Assembly: GCF_028009165.1 (NCBI RefSeq) | Contig: NC_079241.1 | Coordinates: 2,480,001-2,544,000 of the forward strand | Reading direction: 5' to 3' | DNA length: 64,000 nt | Source of the DNA: Akanthomyces muscarius | Lineage: Eukaryota; Ascomycota; Sordariomycetes; Hypocreales; Cordycipitaceae | In this document: one piece after another, positions 34,936 to 46,859 of the stretch | Layout: each line of letters starts with the position of its first letter | Position numbering within the stretch: position 1 is the stretch's first letter | The notes under the pieces: model-generated | What the model was told of the DNA's origin: nothing | Databases searched by the model: none | The model's input: only the letters and a program-made list of their open reading frames with translations | Program-made: the position numbers and the translations under genes

Positions 34936-36236
34936 CAGGTACATAGGCACGGGCAGGACCTTGTATCTGCCCTGTTGTGCCTGGCTACCTGGAATAGCTG
35001 ATGTGAGGGCACGTGTTTTATGTGCCTTGCCGATTGAACTGGCCGCCAGCCTGGGTCTACCAATACTGTTATGTACAACCGCCGCGAGTCCTCCTGGCGC
35101 GTGCTACACGATTAGCCCTCCTATTACAATTTTGCAGCCGGAAAATGAGCGCTGGCACAACGTCACGCCCCCTAACAGACGAGTCGTGCCTGATTCGTCT
35201 GCGTTTCTTCTCGCTTTATACCCTTTCCAAATTTCCCTGCACTTGCAGCTGCGCCGCTTATCCATACTTGTCATGCTCGACAATGCATGCATGACGTCTG
35301 GTGCCTGACCGTACCGGACTTTGTCCCTCGGATGCACCAACGCACAATCACACCCTGCTCACTCCAGAAAATTCCGCCCATCCTCCTTCTCTACGCCATC
35401 CAATCCTGTCTCTTTGTCAACCTAAGCTCTCCTGGACACTGGCCCAAGGCGGCAAGGCTGCCCACTTCGCGTGTTACAGAGGCGTAGCTCCATACATGTT
35501 TCACCAGCCCATTCTGGGTCTTGCGCCTGTGAAGAGAAAGGCAGGCCTTCGAAACCAATATTACACGACTCCTAACCCCCCTTTATTGGCCTAGCTATTG
35601 AAATACCAGAAAAATTCGAATGACAAAATCTACCACATCGTAAATACCTTCCATCTTATCCAGTGTTCTAGATTTACTACCCGCTGTTCCAGCTCAAAGC
35701 TGGACTCATGCTGGAGCGCTCCACTTGCTGGCATCATTAGCTCGGCGCGTAATCGAAGCATTCAATTGGCTACGGTGGCATGCCTACATTCGTGGTGCCC
35801 AGCACCAGCTGCAAGCTCGAAACCCGTTCATCGTTGCTAGGGCAAAGCAGTAAATAGCAAAAGAGAACAGTGCCATGATTTCTTGCCTTGTATTCGCAGG
35901 TTCTGACGGGCCAATGAGCATCACAACGTCCAAACTTGAGGACCAGAAGCAGTGGCCAACGGCATAGCCTCCTACGGACAACAAGAGCAATGATAGCGTC
36001 GTTCTCTCACGTTCCACCTCTCTCCAGAGAATATAGATCTCGGACGAACTAATAGGAAGGGGGTGAATTGATCTAATATATTCTTTTTTTAATGTCTTCC
36101 ACATTCAGTCAAAAATCATGTCATTCGCCTCTTGGCTAACCCCCACTGATCATGCCGTTTTGAATCTACAGCTGCACCTCTTGCAGCAAAACTTTTCCTT
36201 GACTGAAATGGTCACTTGACACAATGGTCGGCCGAA
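34936..36236. other. Intergenic region between MAP kinase upstream DNA and SEC24
   Basis: No recognisable gene. Open frames on both strands around 34961-35594 overlap and lack familiar motifs. The end near 36060-36236 probably holds the SEC24 3' UTR. Confidence 0.5.
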
Positions 36237-39155
36237 TTACTGCACAACCTGAAAAAAATGTCACCATTAGCCAAGAACTTTGGGGGGGGGGGGGCAGTGT
36301 CACATGGTTATCGACATACCTTCTCTCGCAAAACACCCAACCACTGGGCAGCGCTGACGCTCTGGTCTGCGCGGTCTTCTACCAACAATGTTTGAGCCCA
36401 CAGCTTTAGGCTAGGCTCACCGTCTTCGCGCACAACGTACAGGTGAGGTACCGTGATGCTACCAACACCAAGAGAGCGGTGATCCCTACTTTTCTGAATA
36501 ACGGCACGCACTCTCTCGTTGAAGTCTCCATCCAGCTCGGGCACGCGGCATTTGCCGACGTGAATATTCGTGCGATCTTCAACGCCAAATACATCGGCAA
36601 CAAGTTGGGGAACGGCATCACGACCGACCCACAGGAACTGCGTCTGCCCATCATCGATCAAGTACAGGCCGTGAGGTGCCAGCCTCTCAGAGGTGAGGTT
36701 CTGTGGAGGAGGCAGCACAATCTGTCCAGTTTCGCCATCAGTGACGCCGGCAGTGTCGGGCATATCATGCAGAGAATACAGGCGCGGGTAGATGTAGCGC
36801 ATTAGCAGCGGAACAGGAAGGGTGGAGAGCAGGCACAGCGCCGCGGATCGGATATCTGTGGGGATCTGCGCTGATTTGCGAAGACCGACATTTTTCATCA
36901 AACCAAGGAAAAGGATGGGCAGACCGCGCAGATTAGCAGGGAACTGAAGACCGCCACCCATGCTGCCACCGGCAAGCTCCTTCCTGAATGTCTGAAGAAG
37001 CTCTGTAACCTTGGCTTGCAGTGCGTCGCGGGCCGCGTCTAAGCCGCTGCTGAGGACTCTCTCGACCGCCTTGTGAGTGAAGTAGGTTGTAATGGCGCAC
37101 TGATCAGCCGAAGCGTAAACATCCGACAAGTTAGTGGTTGTAGGCAGTGCAACGGTCATGACGCGGATGCGACGCTCGCCGTTGCATGTCGTGTGAAGGA
37201 TGGCGGCCTGGAAGCAAACCACGTTCTTGGTCAAGTTCTCGTCGATAGCAACTTCAACAACGTAACACTGATCGCGAGGGAAGGCAGGAAATGAGCAGAG
37301 ATCAGAGCTGCGATTAAAGAAGTTGCCGTAAAATGTGTTCATGCGAAGCCCCGTGGTGGCACGTACGCGAAGAACAGCCTCAAGACCAATCTCAGCGGAA
37401 AGATAGTCGCTGAATTCTGAAGCAAACTTGAGTGCATCTTCAGGGCGGGAAGCGTGCCAGCCAGGGTAGAACCAGGTCTGGCCACCAGTGTATCTAGGCA
37501 AATTGCTAAGCGAGGCCACGTCTTGGTACTGGGAAGAAAACAAGAACATGTCGACAGAGACTTGGTTCTTGGAGCACTCAACAGCAAAGCTCTTGTAGAA
37601 GCTATTGCCAGTCTGCAGCAGCGCGCCTTCCTTGGAAGTGCCGAGAACCTTCTTGTCCTCGCGCATTTCAAGCTTGCCAGCGCCGACGTTGGGCAGCGAA
37701 GCAGTCAGAACAACAATTTTGCCACCGAGTGAAGAGATGAGCTTGTGGCCAGCACGCAGGGCAGGGCCCATGCAAGAGCCGTTGCTTTGGTTGTTTTGGA
37801 ACATTTCAGGCAGCTTCTGCAGGAACTTCTCAACGCTCTGGCGGCTCTCAGACAAAGGCACGAGCAAGTCGTGGGGAACAGGAAGGAAAGGTTCTTCCAG
37901 GTCGCTGACAACCAACATGTTAGTCTCGGCGTTCTGGTCCTCGTCCTTGGGGATGGAGAAGTAGTGAAGGCTGGAGTCGACAGCCATGAAACCAATGCGA
38001 GTGCGCCTGTCGGCGTTGGGGATGCGGTTCAAGCTGTCAAGAATCGTACGGGCGCTGGTGGCAAGCAAACCGCTAGATATAGCAGCATAGCTGACGTCGA
38101 AGAGGAACAAGTAGACGAGAGGCTGGGGCGGTCGGACCATGTATTCTTGAGGCGCAACGAATTCGACAACCGCATGATTCAGCTCAGGTCGCTGCCATCT
38201 GTCAACAGTCTTTTGGGCGGCAGAGTCCCAATCGAAAGCTTGAGGAACGTCGTTGGTCAGGTTGCACATGTTGCAGCGCCATCGGTGGCCATGGTCCATA
38301 AAAGTGACGTATGGGTTGATGTAAGTTCTGCAGCGTCGACAGCGAGAGATAACTTGGTCCTGAACGACCGGCACGTTGTCTTCGTCATCGTGGAGAGAGC
38401 CGTATGGTTGGATAATGAGGGATAGCGGTAGCTTTGACTTCTTTAGCAACGAGTTTGTCGTCGGGACTGCGTTGAGGGTCGAACGGATATATTTAGGAGG
38501 GCAATTGGCCGTCTCGGAGCGAGTAACGCTAGACTGGAGCGCAATCATTGTTAGAGCTTCAATACGAGAGCAAGACTAGGCGAGAGCTTACGTTAGGAGG
38601 AAGGTTAATCGGCGGGGGTGCCAGATCAACCTCAGCGACATTGAAAGGTTGGCTCAACAGGTCGGAAGGGTAGAGCTGATTGAGCGCAGCTTGGCGAGCC
38701 TGAGCCATTGGCATCGCAGCAGGTTGCTGCGCCCCCATATTCATACCCGCAACACCCTGTGTGATGCCAGCGACGCCTTGCGCGCCGACCTGAGCAGCTT
38801 GATCGGGAGCAGGATAGCCGCCGTAGCCCTGCTGAGGAGTAGCCGGCTGAGGAGCGCCGTAGGTCTGGCCATACTGATACCCGCCAGCCGCCTGCTGAGG
38901 CTGCTGCTGCTGCTGCTGCTGCATGTCAGCCTGGGGATAACCTCCGTACTGGGGCGCAGGCGGCGCGCCTCCCTGAACTTGACCGCTGACGCCGGCATTG
39001 GCGCCAGTAGCAACGTCAAAGGCGCCAGCGGCATATCCACGCTTCTTCTTCTTGGGTGCCGCGCCAGCGCCAGCGTCGACCGGAGGAGCACCGGGCTGCT
39101 GATCTTGTGGCTGATCCGGGAATTGGCCGTAGCCGTCGGCCTGAGGGGCGGACAT
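36237..39155 (-). CDS. SEC24: COPII coat cargo adaptor SEC24
   Basis: Cargo-binding subunit of the Sec23/24 inner COPII coat at ER exit sites. Exons 38592-39155, 36320-38533 and a 12-nt terminal exon 36237-36248 (VVQ, stop) join in frame to 929 aa. The first 188 residues are Gln/Pro/Gly/Tyr-rich and disordered, with a CTG-encoded Gln run. Then come the zinc finger [14 protein letters not shown] with CNMC (about residue 250), the vWA-like trunk ([18 protein letters not shown]), the beta-sandwich and helical domains and a gelsolin-like C-terminal domain ([15 protein letters not shown]). The last intron (36249-36319) begins GTATGTC and contains 13 consecutive C on the sense strand. Without splicing the protein would end in EKVCR at 36308. 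Confidence 0.95.
38901..38922. repeat. CTG trinucleotide run encoding poly-Gln in SEC24
   Basis: About seven tandem CTG units on the plus strand, read as CAG codons for Gln on the SEC24 strand. It lies in the disordered N-terminal part and is therefore probably length-tolerant. Confidence 0.85.
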
Positions 39156-41049
39156 GATGGGTTGAAGGTCCTTGGGGGGAATGGCCCCTCTTGAGGTCGT
39201 CGAAGGAAGATAGAAAGAAGGCGGTGGCGAACAGGTTCCGATGATCTGTCAAAGAACCGACTCTCGCGAGAACAGGAGTAGATTGAAGGAGGTCGAAGAC
39301 GAGAAACAGGTCGCACGCGCTGCTACTGAAAAAGGTGAGGTGTCAACGCCGAATGCGAAGGCAGCGACGCAAATATGTTGAAGGGCTTCGGCGCTGGGAG
39401 TGGTGGCGGGACGTGCGCGGGAGCTCTCGAGAGTTGTCCTGCTGTGGTGTCCTTTTCCCAATCGAGACGGGCCGTTCGGGTGGGGCTCAGGCAGCCTCCA
39501 AAAGACGACAGCTAAATTGCCCCAAAAAAAGTGTGCGACTTGGGACTGGAAATTATTTGCAGCTCAAATTCTCAGGAGAATATATATGGATTTATCGAGT
39601 AGCTTTGAGATGGATTGACTATGATTCTAGGTGATAGTCTTTTAGGGGCACATACTGAAGGAGTTCCTCTGGGTGCGGGATGTCATTGTATGGATGTTGT
39701 GGAGAAGCAATGGCACAGAGGCTCTCGGAGCCGGCTTTACTTTTTACCCCGCAAGGTACGAGCATCTCAGCGACGCCGGAGTTGTATCATAAACACAGGC
39801 CACAGATTGGCTTTGTACATTGCACTATACATGATGCATGTTACAGATGATAGCCCGCTCACGAGTTTTGCGTATGAAACTGGAAATACGAACCCATCGA
39901 ATGCTATCCCCGGCTCCTGTTTCCGCAGTGGCCGCTTGCTACCCGTTCTACCTAACAAGTGAGCTCCCAAACCCGACTTGCAAACAAACAACCCTGTTCA
40001 ATCGGATCTACCAAACTTAGAGGTAGAGATAGGCAAAAACGATCATCAAGCACCAGATGCAGCCGTATATATGTTACAAAAGCATGCTGCCAGCGATGCG
40101 GCTGTTGCTGCGCCTTGCTCCTACGGGTACAAGCCGATATTCCCCTCTCACCCACATGTCCACACTGGCCGTGGGAGGCAGCCAAGCAAGCAAGCAGTGC
40201 GGCGCATGCTACCTCCCCCTGTTACGACTCGCACAACCTACCTTACCTAGGTACCACCCAGGTAATAAGTATGGCCCAAAACCCCCCCGGCAGGCACCAA
40301 AGAAACGGGCACTGCTCGATTTTTTTTGACAGCACTGCGCCGCCGTGACAAGTCCAGTCCACACATATCGAAAGAGGAAGTTGATGTTGTAAAAATCAAC
40401 CTGCCCCTGCTGTAATATCCAGATTTGCGGTGCATACATTAGATGCTATAAGCCCCATCTCACATCCTCCATCAGAAGTACATTATTGACCTGTGAGAAG
40501 TCGCACTGTTTTCAGCTTTGAAACTTATAACAGGGGGTCGCCCTGACCATACTACCTAGATACTTGCATCTCAGGCTCACAGCTGAGCATTCCACTATCA
40601 GCGCTCCATAAGCACGAAATCCCCTCTGTTAGCGCCAACTGGTGGGCTTCCCCACTAAGTGGCCAGCTACTAAGTAGTCACTACAACAGCACCTTTGGCA
40701 TCTTTTTCTCAGACGTCGCTGTTCTTGCGTCAGCTTCACTTTTCCTCTGTCCTCCATTTGCCGTCTTTCTCGACCGTCGCAAGCATCGAATTCCACCGCC
40801 GAGCCGTATACCGACTTCTCACACAATGGGCAAATTCTCAGTCTTCTTGTAAGCCATAACCCGCTACATCTCTGCCTGTAGCCTTTCCGAACTCTATTTT
40901 CTGGCTTTGGCTTGCGCGTGCCACATCCTCCCCTCCCCGCTATACATAAACTCTAGAGTCCCCCGAACGCATTGCGCTTGAGCAGATAAAACACGCAGCT
41001 CTCTTCGAAGGACGACGAAGGTAGCAGAAGATAACAAGTCGCTAATCCA
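39156..41049. promoter_or_regulatory. SEC24 upstream region and leader of small membrane-protein gene
   Basis: The first part is the SEC24 promoter and leader, with CT-rich sense sequence at 39160-39330. The middle (39600-40500) has only overlapping chance frames, plus a TTACCTAGGTACC motif near 40241-40254. The end contains an eight-codon ATG frame at 40826-40852 with an overlapping GTAAGC splice donor, and a TATACATAAA element at 40941-40950 about 100 bp before the ATG at 41050. Confidence 0.5.
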
Positions 41050-41418
41050 ATGGCCTTTGCACTGTTAAGACAAATCCTGCCCTTGATCGTCGCGCTCAGC
41101 GTCGTCGGCGGCATCGGCTTCGTCCTCTATCACGTCTACCTCAGCGTCACCAAGATGGGTGAAACGGCCTCGCAAAAAATGGGCAAGAAGAATGTCGTCC
41201 TCACAAAGGATGGTATGCGCGTCGGCGTCAAGAACGTTAAAAACGAGAAATACGTCGACAAGACCCAGAGCTACGTCGTAAAAGCATGGAATCTCGGCCA
41301 AGCACAAGAGTACGCACGTTCTAGACTGACACCACCCTACTGGAGTAGTTCTTTGCGCTTCTTCACAGACTCGACGCTAACTTTACGTTCTCTCTATAGC
41401 GGCAAAAAGACAAATTAA
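41050..41418 (+). CDS. Small single-pass membrane protein, unknown function
   Basis: Exons 41050-41309 and 41400-41418 join in frame (90-nt intron, CTATAG acceptor) to 92 aa ending GQAQDGKKTN. Residues 8-31 form one hydrophobic helix (ILPLIVALSVVGGIGFVLYHV), followed by a basic and polar C-terminal part with KKNVVLTKDGMRVGVKNVKNE and the segment YVDKTQSYVVKAW. I do not recognise a named family. An alternative model uses exon 40826-40848 (MGKFSVF) spliced at 41069/41070, which keeps the frame and gives 93 aa with a different N-terminus. Length and topology suggest an organelle or ER membrane microprotein; function unknown. Confidence 0.72.
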   Translation: MAFALLRQILPLIVALSVVGGIGFVLYHVYLSVTKMGETASQKMGKKNVVLTKDGMRVGVKNVKNEKYVDKTQSYVVKAWNLGQAQEYARSRLTPPYWSSSLRFFTDSTLTLRSLYSGKKTN

Positions 41419-42062
41419 GGAATAGCCAATGAGAACGATCTGAACAAACCGCACCCCAAACGAACAACCGCTCGCCATATTTCATTACATTGCGAAACCA
41501 GTCCAAAAAAGATGACCAGAACTCAAATCGATCGGAACAAATTGACCGGCGCAAACTAAGCTCGAGTAACGAGACTGTCTATTCATACTTTATCCTATAC
41601 GCGCCCATACGATCAGGGAATGCAGTTATTAGCCAATTGCTTCTTTCATGTTGGATCAATGACTATAAGAATTATGATACTTCGCCGCGCATTCTCAGGC
41701 ACTTGCGATTTGCCCTCGGCAATTGTCTACTGCCGGTCTGAAGTACAGAGGCTTGAGACCGTGGCCCCCAACTGCGCACTCATTCCCTAGTTATGCATTG
41801 AAGCGCTCCCGATGGGAAGAAGCCGAGTATGAAATTCAATGCATTATAACAGAGATGACCCATGATATACTACCACGTGTCCATTCGAAATGACGGCCCT
41901 TGCGCCAGTTCATGGTTCAACAAGCTAATAAGGTTCAATGCGTTTTTTCCTGGGAGATTTGATGTCGCCGTTATGTAGATCCATCTCGCCTACCTATCTT
42001 GACCATGCAAGCGCCCCTTTCTTGTAGCCTTAACGAGATAAGCAATCAGCTTATTTCAAATT
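41419..42062. other. Convergent intergenic region
   Basis: The 3' ends of the membrane-protein gene and the Zn2Cys6 gene face each other here. The sequence is moderately AT-rich with no open frame of interest. Confidence 0.5.
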
Positions 42063-44035
42063 CTAACGGGCACCGTCATCCGAGAATCTGTAAGTTGCCA
42101 AGGCAGCTTCCATAGCCACTCTTTGCTGCTCTTCAAACAATGCCATTCTCGTTTGACCTCGTCCGGGCGGAGACTCAACAGTGAGCCCGGACGGAGGCAC
42201 AATCCGGTTCGAAAGGATTTTTTCGAAGTCAACTGCAGAGGTATCAACCGAGCCACTCGCGGCCATTGAGTCTCGCTTGATAAGCATTGAAGGCACTCGA
42301 ACATTCACATGGGTCAACATCTTGGCGTATCTAACGCCGAGCTCAGATGCAATATGCTCAAGTCTCCCCTTTGCCCATTCTCTCTGACCCGCTGTTGAAT
42401 AGTCTTGTGTAATGATGCAGCTCAGAGGCCAAGTAACGAAGTAGCCAGAGAGGCCTTTTGCGTCTGCCTCATTACCGCACCCATAGCTGGTGAGATCTGA
42501 GCGTTCGAGGAGCTCTTGGCGTGATTTGAACCACCCCAGCTGGTATGGGATAGCCGCACAAAGGTCGGAGATGATGTTGGTACATGTGTTGGACCAGATT
42601 GCGTATTCAGAGGTAGTGCGGTAGTCTGTTGGAGAGCAGACCCAGGCTGCGGCTCTTACAATTATGGAAGCAAGAACAAGTCTTGAGCATCGCATTGTAA
42701 CCCAAACTGTCGTTACCCAGAGGTCTTGGAAGGCATCAACTCGGCCAGGATACACTTCCGCTTTTGAGTAGTCACCATCCGGCAGGTCGTTAACCCAAGT
42801 CACAGTTTTGCCTTGGTAGCTGTCAGGGATATTATTAGACCACTGTAGCAGCTCCTGGTCCTTAATTTGACATTTGCGCATAATTTGCATAATTTTTGCA
42901 ACGTTTTGGGGAGAGTGGTGCAATGAAACGAGGAGCTTGTTGGCTTCCGTCTTCAGCTCACTAATTTGCAACGTAAGTCGCTGTAAGTCAGTTGCAAATG
43001 GGTCTTTGGTTGCGTCTTGGATCCAAAAGTTGACATCGCGCGCGGCGGGCTGACCAGAGCTGAAAGAGTGGATGATCTGAAACAGCTAAGTTAGCATCTT
43101 GCGACAACAAAGGAAACAGTATGCGAAGAATACATATTTCGAGAATGTATTACGTACCTGCTGGGTTCGGACCGTAACAAAAATATCTCGCCCAACCTTG
43201 GTCGTAAGCTGCTCTCGGCCCCGGTTTTGGACAAGTTGAATGGCGCCTTCGGTATGAGTGCTCCATGCAAGCATACCAAAATGTCGAGAAGTAATATTCT
43301 CGAATAGACTGAGGAGCAGAACAGCCGCGATAGTGGCATCTTGCTTGGACTCGAAAGGATCCCGGATGGCTCGCCCAGTCGTAGCCAGAGCCTGTACGTA
43401 CTTGGAAAGAGCATCTTTCTCCAAATGTGTCGCGTTTTTCATTCGGTTGCTAAAGTAAGCAAGTGCACATGCTTCAAAGGCCAGCTTGAAGTGAGGAGAA
43501 GGGTTCTCGGCCTTGATAAGCGGGATTACAAACTCGAAATACCCTCGTTGAGTTCCTTGTGGTGGGACCAAGACATAATTTGAGACGAAGTGGTGAGCAG
43601 TCCGTTCGTCGATTGACTGAGTCGGCGCCAGCGTGGGACTTGTCTCAGTACTTGATTTGGCTGACCGGGTCGGAGTCTTTAACTCTGGCGTCTTGCTGTA
43701 GGTCTCTTTTCCGGTCTTGAGTGCCAAGGCTTTGCTGTTTGCTTTACGGGCTCTACGCTCCGTAGCCTCTGTCTCGTTGCGAAAGACCAAGTCAAATTCG
43801 TCTTTGTATCCAGGACATGTCCGCCGAGATTTAGCACACTGATTGCATGTCGGCTTCGTTTCGTCGCACTACGGAGGGTTGTTAGAGCCGATGCTGGAGA
43901 GGAGACAACACATGAGGTGGGCTAGCGCGCGGAACGGCAGGTGACCGCGGAGCGATGCTCAATACGTTCACATACCTTGATTCGCCTGGTTCTACACATC
44001 TGACATCCTCTGGATGGATGGCCAGAGTATACCAT
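42063..44035 (-). CDS. Zn2Cys6 fungal transcription factor
   Basis: Exons 43976-44035, 43158-43868 and 42063-43076 join in frame to 594 aa. The binuclear zinc cluster sits at the N-terminus, CQMCRTRRIKCDETKPTCNQ followed by CAKSRRTC, with spacing C-x2-C-x6-C-x6-C-x2-C-x6-C at residues 11-37; the first intron falls exactly before the third Cys. A basic linker (RRARKANSKALALK) follows, then a fungal-specific domain of the type found near C6 clusters with short motifs FEFVIPLI, FEACALAYFSNR, ATIAAVLLLSLFE and TEGAIQLVQNRG. It resembles the large group of C6 regulators with a single DUF3468-like region, often of unknown target. Its neighbours are long gene-poor stretches, not a pathway cluster, so the target genes cannot be inferred. 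Confidence 0.9.
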
Positions 44036-46859
44036 TGTGTCTGGCGTCTGAAGAACAGTCTGCTAGTGTTGAGTCCTGGTTGGGAGAAAAAAAGATGGCG
44101 TGTTGGTGAGTCAGAGGTCGCTAATGCAGACAAGCGAAGAAGAAACTCGGGAAACCCTTGGTAGTCGAAACTCGACAACTTTGATATATAGCGTCCGCGT
44201 ATTCCTTTGCAAATAGAGAAGTCGCGGAAGCTTGTTGAAGCGAAGAACTCTTGGCGTTTTCTTGCTACTTGCTAAAGGCAGGCGGAGCAAAGACTCTGGG
44301 TGAAGAAGAAAGAAGGAGGAGGGGGAGGGTGGACGACGAAGCTGAAGAAAACTATGGCAATAAGAGAGGTTGCAGGGTGGATGGCTCAAAAAGTTTGCTG
44401 GTTGTGGTTGCACGGTGCAAACGAAGTGAGGGCGGAGGGGGCTGTCGTGCAACTTTGGAGGCGAGGAAGGAATAGCCTACCACGATGACTGCCTACCTAC
44501 ATCGCAAGAAAGAAGAGTAGAAAAGTGGCATAGGTAGGTATGGATGAAAGAGACACAGATCCAGATTATAATAGGGCCATTTCAGCGTTTCCTCAGCACG
44601 GAGATTAGGCGTATTCGTGAGAAATGCAGAGGTTCAAACGGAGAAGGCCAGAAAACGGTAACGCGAGAGCAACTACCTAGGCAATGCGATCTACCTTGCA
44701 GGCTGCCAGAGGTACTCGAGTTTTAGCGTTATTTGATGGGCAAGGTAGGTACCTAGGTACCTAGGCGCAGCGGAGCAGGCGCTGGTTTGCGTAATTCGCA
44801 CAGGTGGCAGTGATCAACGTGGAACAGCCGCTAGATGGAAGTCGGCGGTTGGCAGTAGGCAGTTGGGTTTACTGGTGCGTACCTACCTAGGCACCACAGA
44901 TGGAGGAAGGTTTGGCTGTGTGGGTGGCGTGGAGATGGAAGCTAGCCCATGCGGCGAACGGACAAGTGGTGCAGACCTAGTTAGGGCAAGCCACGCGGCT
45001 TTCAATCAGCCTGGGCCTATCGATATTGTGTTTGGTATTATGCCGGGCGATTGCTCTGGTGCTGCAGTTTCCGAAGACGAAGAGGCCGAATGTGCAGCGC
45101 AGCAGAAACAAACACACGACCCAGGCTGTACCACACAGCCATCTATTGTATTTATGGGGGCAACCACCTGGGTAGGGTTAGCAAGCATCGCAAAGCTTGC
45201 CCAGCCATGGTGGCATGGCACCCGAAATCACGAGTGCCAGAAGTCTATGTATGCACCATTTTTAGCTGAGAACCGTTCGTTCAGCCTTGGACTTGCGGTG
45301 CCTGCAGGGTAAAAGCATTTGCGGTATTCGACGGGTACCTATCAAAAGCATCATCGCAAGCCAACTACCTCATCGCAAGGCAGCGAGTGCAAAGACATTC
45401 ATCTGTGGCACTTGCTCTGGCAGTCCCGATTTGCTGTCCCATGCTGCGAGCTGCAGTGCGGTGCAACGCTCGGTCTGGATCAAGCGAGTCTGCTGGTTGG
45501 AGGCTACGGCACGAAACTACCTATGGTTGACCATCCAAGTAGCCAGGGGGTTTGCTTCGATGCGTGTTTGAGCGCTGGCGGCCAGCTGCTGAGCCGATTA
45601 AACTGGGGTATAACGACTGAGGCTGTTGAAGGATTCAGCGGGGTCGCGGGAGTATCCCCGTGTTCTCGGGACCTGGTGGTTTGAACAGGGTTGTTGCTGG
45701 GGCATCACCGTCTTGCCGCCCTCCAAGTTCTTTGCATGTTCTACGCCATCAAGATAAGATCGGCCGAGATCCTGCCATCTCCATTACGGCGGTTTTCGGC
45801 AAGATGCTTTCATCCTGCCAACGTGCATTTATTACCCTCTGAACAAATTCAGTCTCCTGTTAAGCCATTTTTTACGAAATAAATCAGTAATAACCAGCTG
45901 GCCAAGATTTATAATCCAATTTCTCATAAGCACCCTGCAAAGTGTTGTCTGGCCGATACCTAGGTCCGGAGTCAAGAGGTAGAGTGATGACGCACAAGCA
46001 CGGGAAGCCCCTCAGGCAAGGGTAAAGCGTTCGCAAGATCCCTGTCCATGGGGACGCTTGACAGTCTACGGCGCTTCTTCCAACCCCCACAGCTTCAGTA
46101 TCGGAGGGGCGGGTAGTATAAATAAAATAAAAACCCCAGCCAACTCGCCATTTGTGTAATTCCATTGGCGGAGATGCTAATTTTCATTCGTCCATTACAA
46201 GCCTGCGCTTTGTCCTGGAGCGTCACTCTAATTGACAACTTCGACACCACCACGACCATCTCGATCTCCAAAGATGCCGTGCTTTCATTGGCTTGTGCTC
46301 TTTCGTTTATCCGAGTTTCTTCACCACATCGATCGGAACAGCATGCCAAATCTCCCAGGATCCCGGCAGACTTGAATTTGTCTAGGTTCAAGCCAGTAGA
46401 GCCACGGGGAATGCCTTGTAGTTCCAGCACTGCATTCGATTCGGTGGTACTTAGCTACCGGTACCGTGTGCGTTAGCCGCCGCGAGATCAAATGAAAGCC
46501 ATACTTGTGGGATGCAACATTGCTGAAGAAAGCTGGGGGTTCAAGGACTTCATCGTGGCAAGCATTTCTATGCCTCTATTTACATACTGGGCATCTTGAC
46601 TACTGGCACAATGAGAACACTCTGATGGAGTGCAGCTATCTGCTCTACGCGTCCGATCCAAACGAAAAGCTTCATTCAAAAATCCTGCTGCCTTGAGTCT
46701 AAGAACAGGGTATCCAGGCATTGGACGGTAACAAATTATATCGCATGCATCACAGACCTAGCATGCAGCTGTTGTAAGGGTATATAAATGCTAGTTCCAC
46801 CTAATCTGGTCTATTGTCGTGACCTTCGCCTTTAAAATGCAGCTGAAAAGCCTCTAGCT
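44036..46859. other. Gene-poor interval upstream of the Zn2Cys6 gene
   Basis: 2.8 kb without a recognisable gene. The first several hundred bases must include the C6 gene's leader and promoter, CT-rich on its sense strand (44290-44480). Frames at 44935-45312 and about 46170-46476 on the plus strand have no familiar motif. The far end includes the MSN5 3' UTR. Confidence 0.5.
44736..44896. repeat. GGTAGGTA / ACCTAGGT repeat block C
   Basis: A short block of the same unit as blocks A and B: GGTAGGTACCTAGGTACCTAGG near 44743-44764 contains two overlapping ACCTAGGT-type palindromes, and TACCTACCTAGG follows near 44880-44891. Confidence 0.75.

Noticed and set aside
37745..38425. 226-codon plus-strand frame
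   Set aside because: Antisense shadow of the SEC24 exon; no familiar domain.
46165..46476. 103-codon plus-strand frame before MSN5
   Set aside because: No known motif; it lies in a gap with overlapping frames and an intergenic composition. Evidence is too weak to list as a gene.
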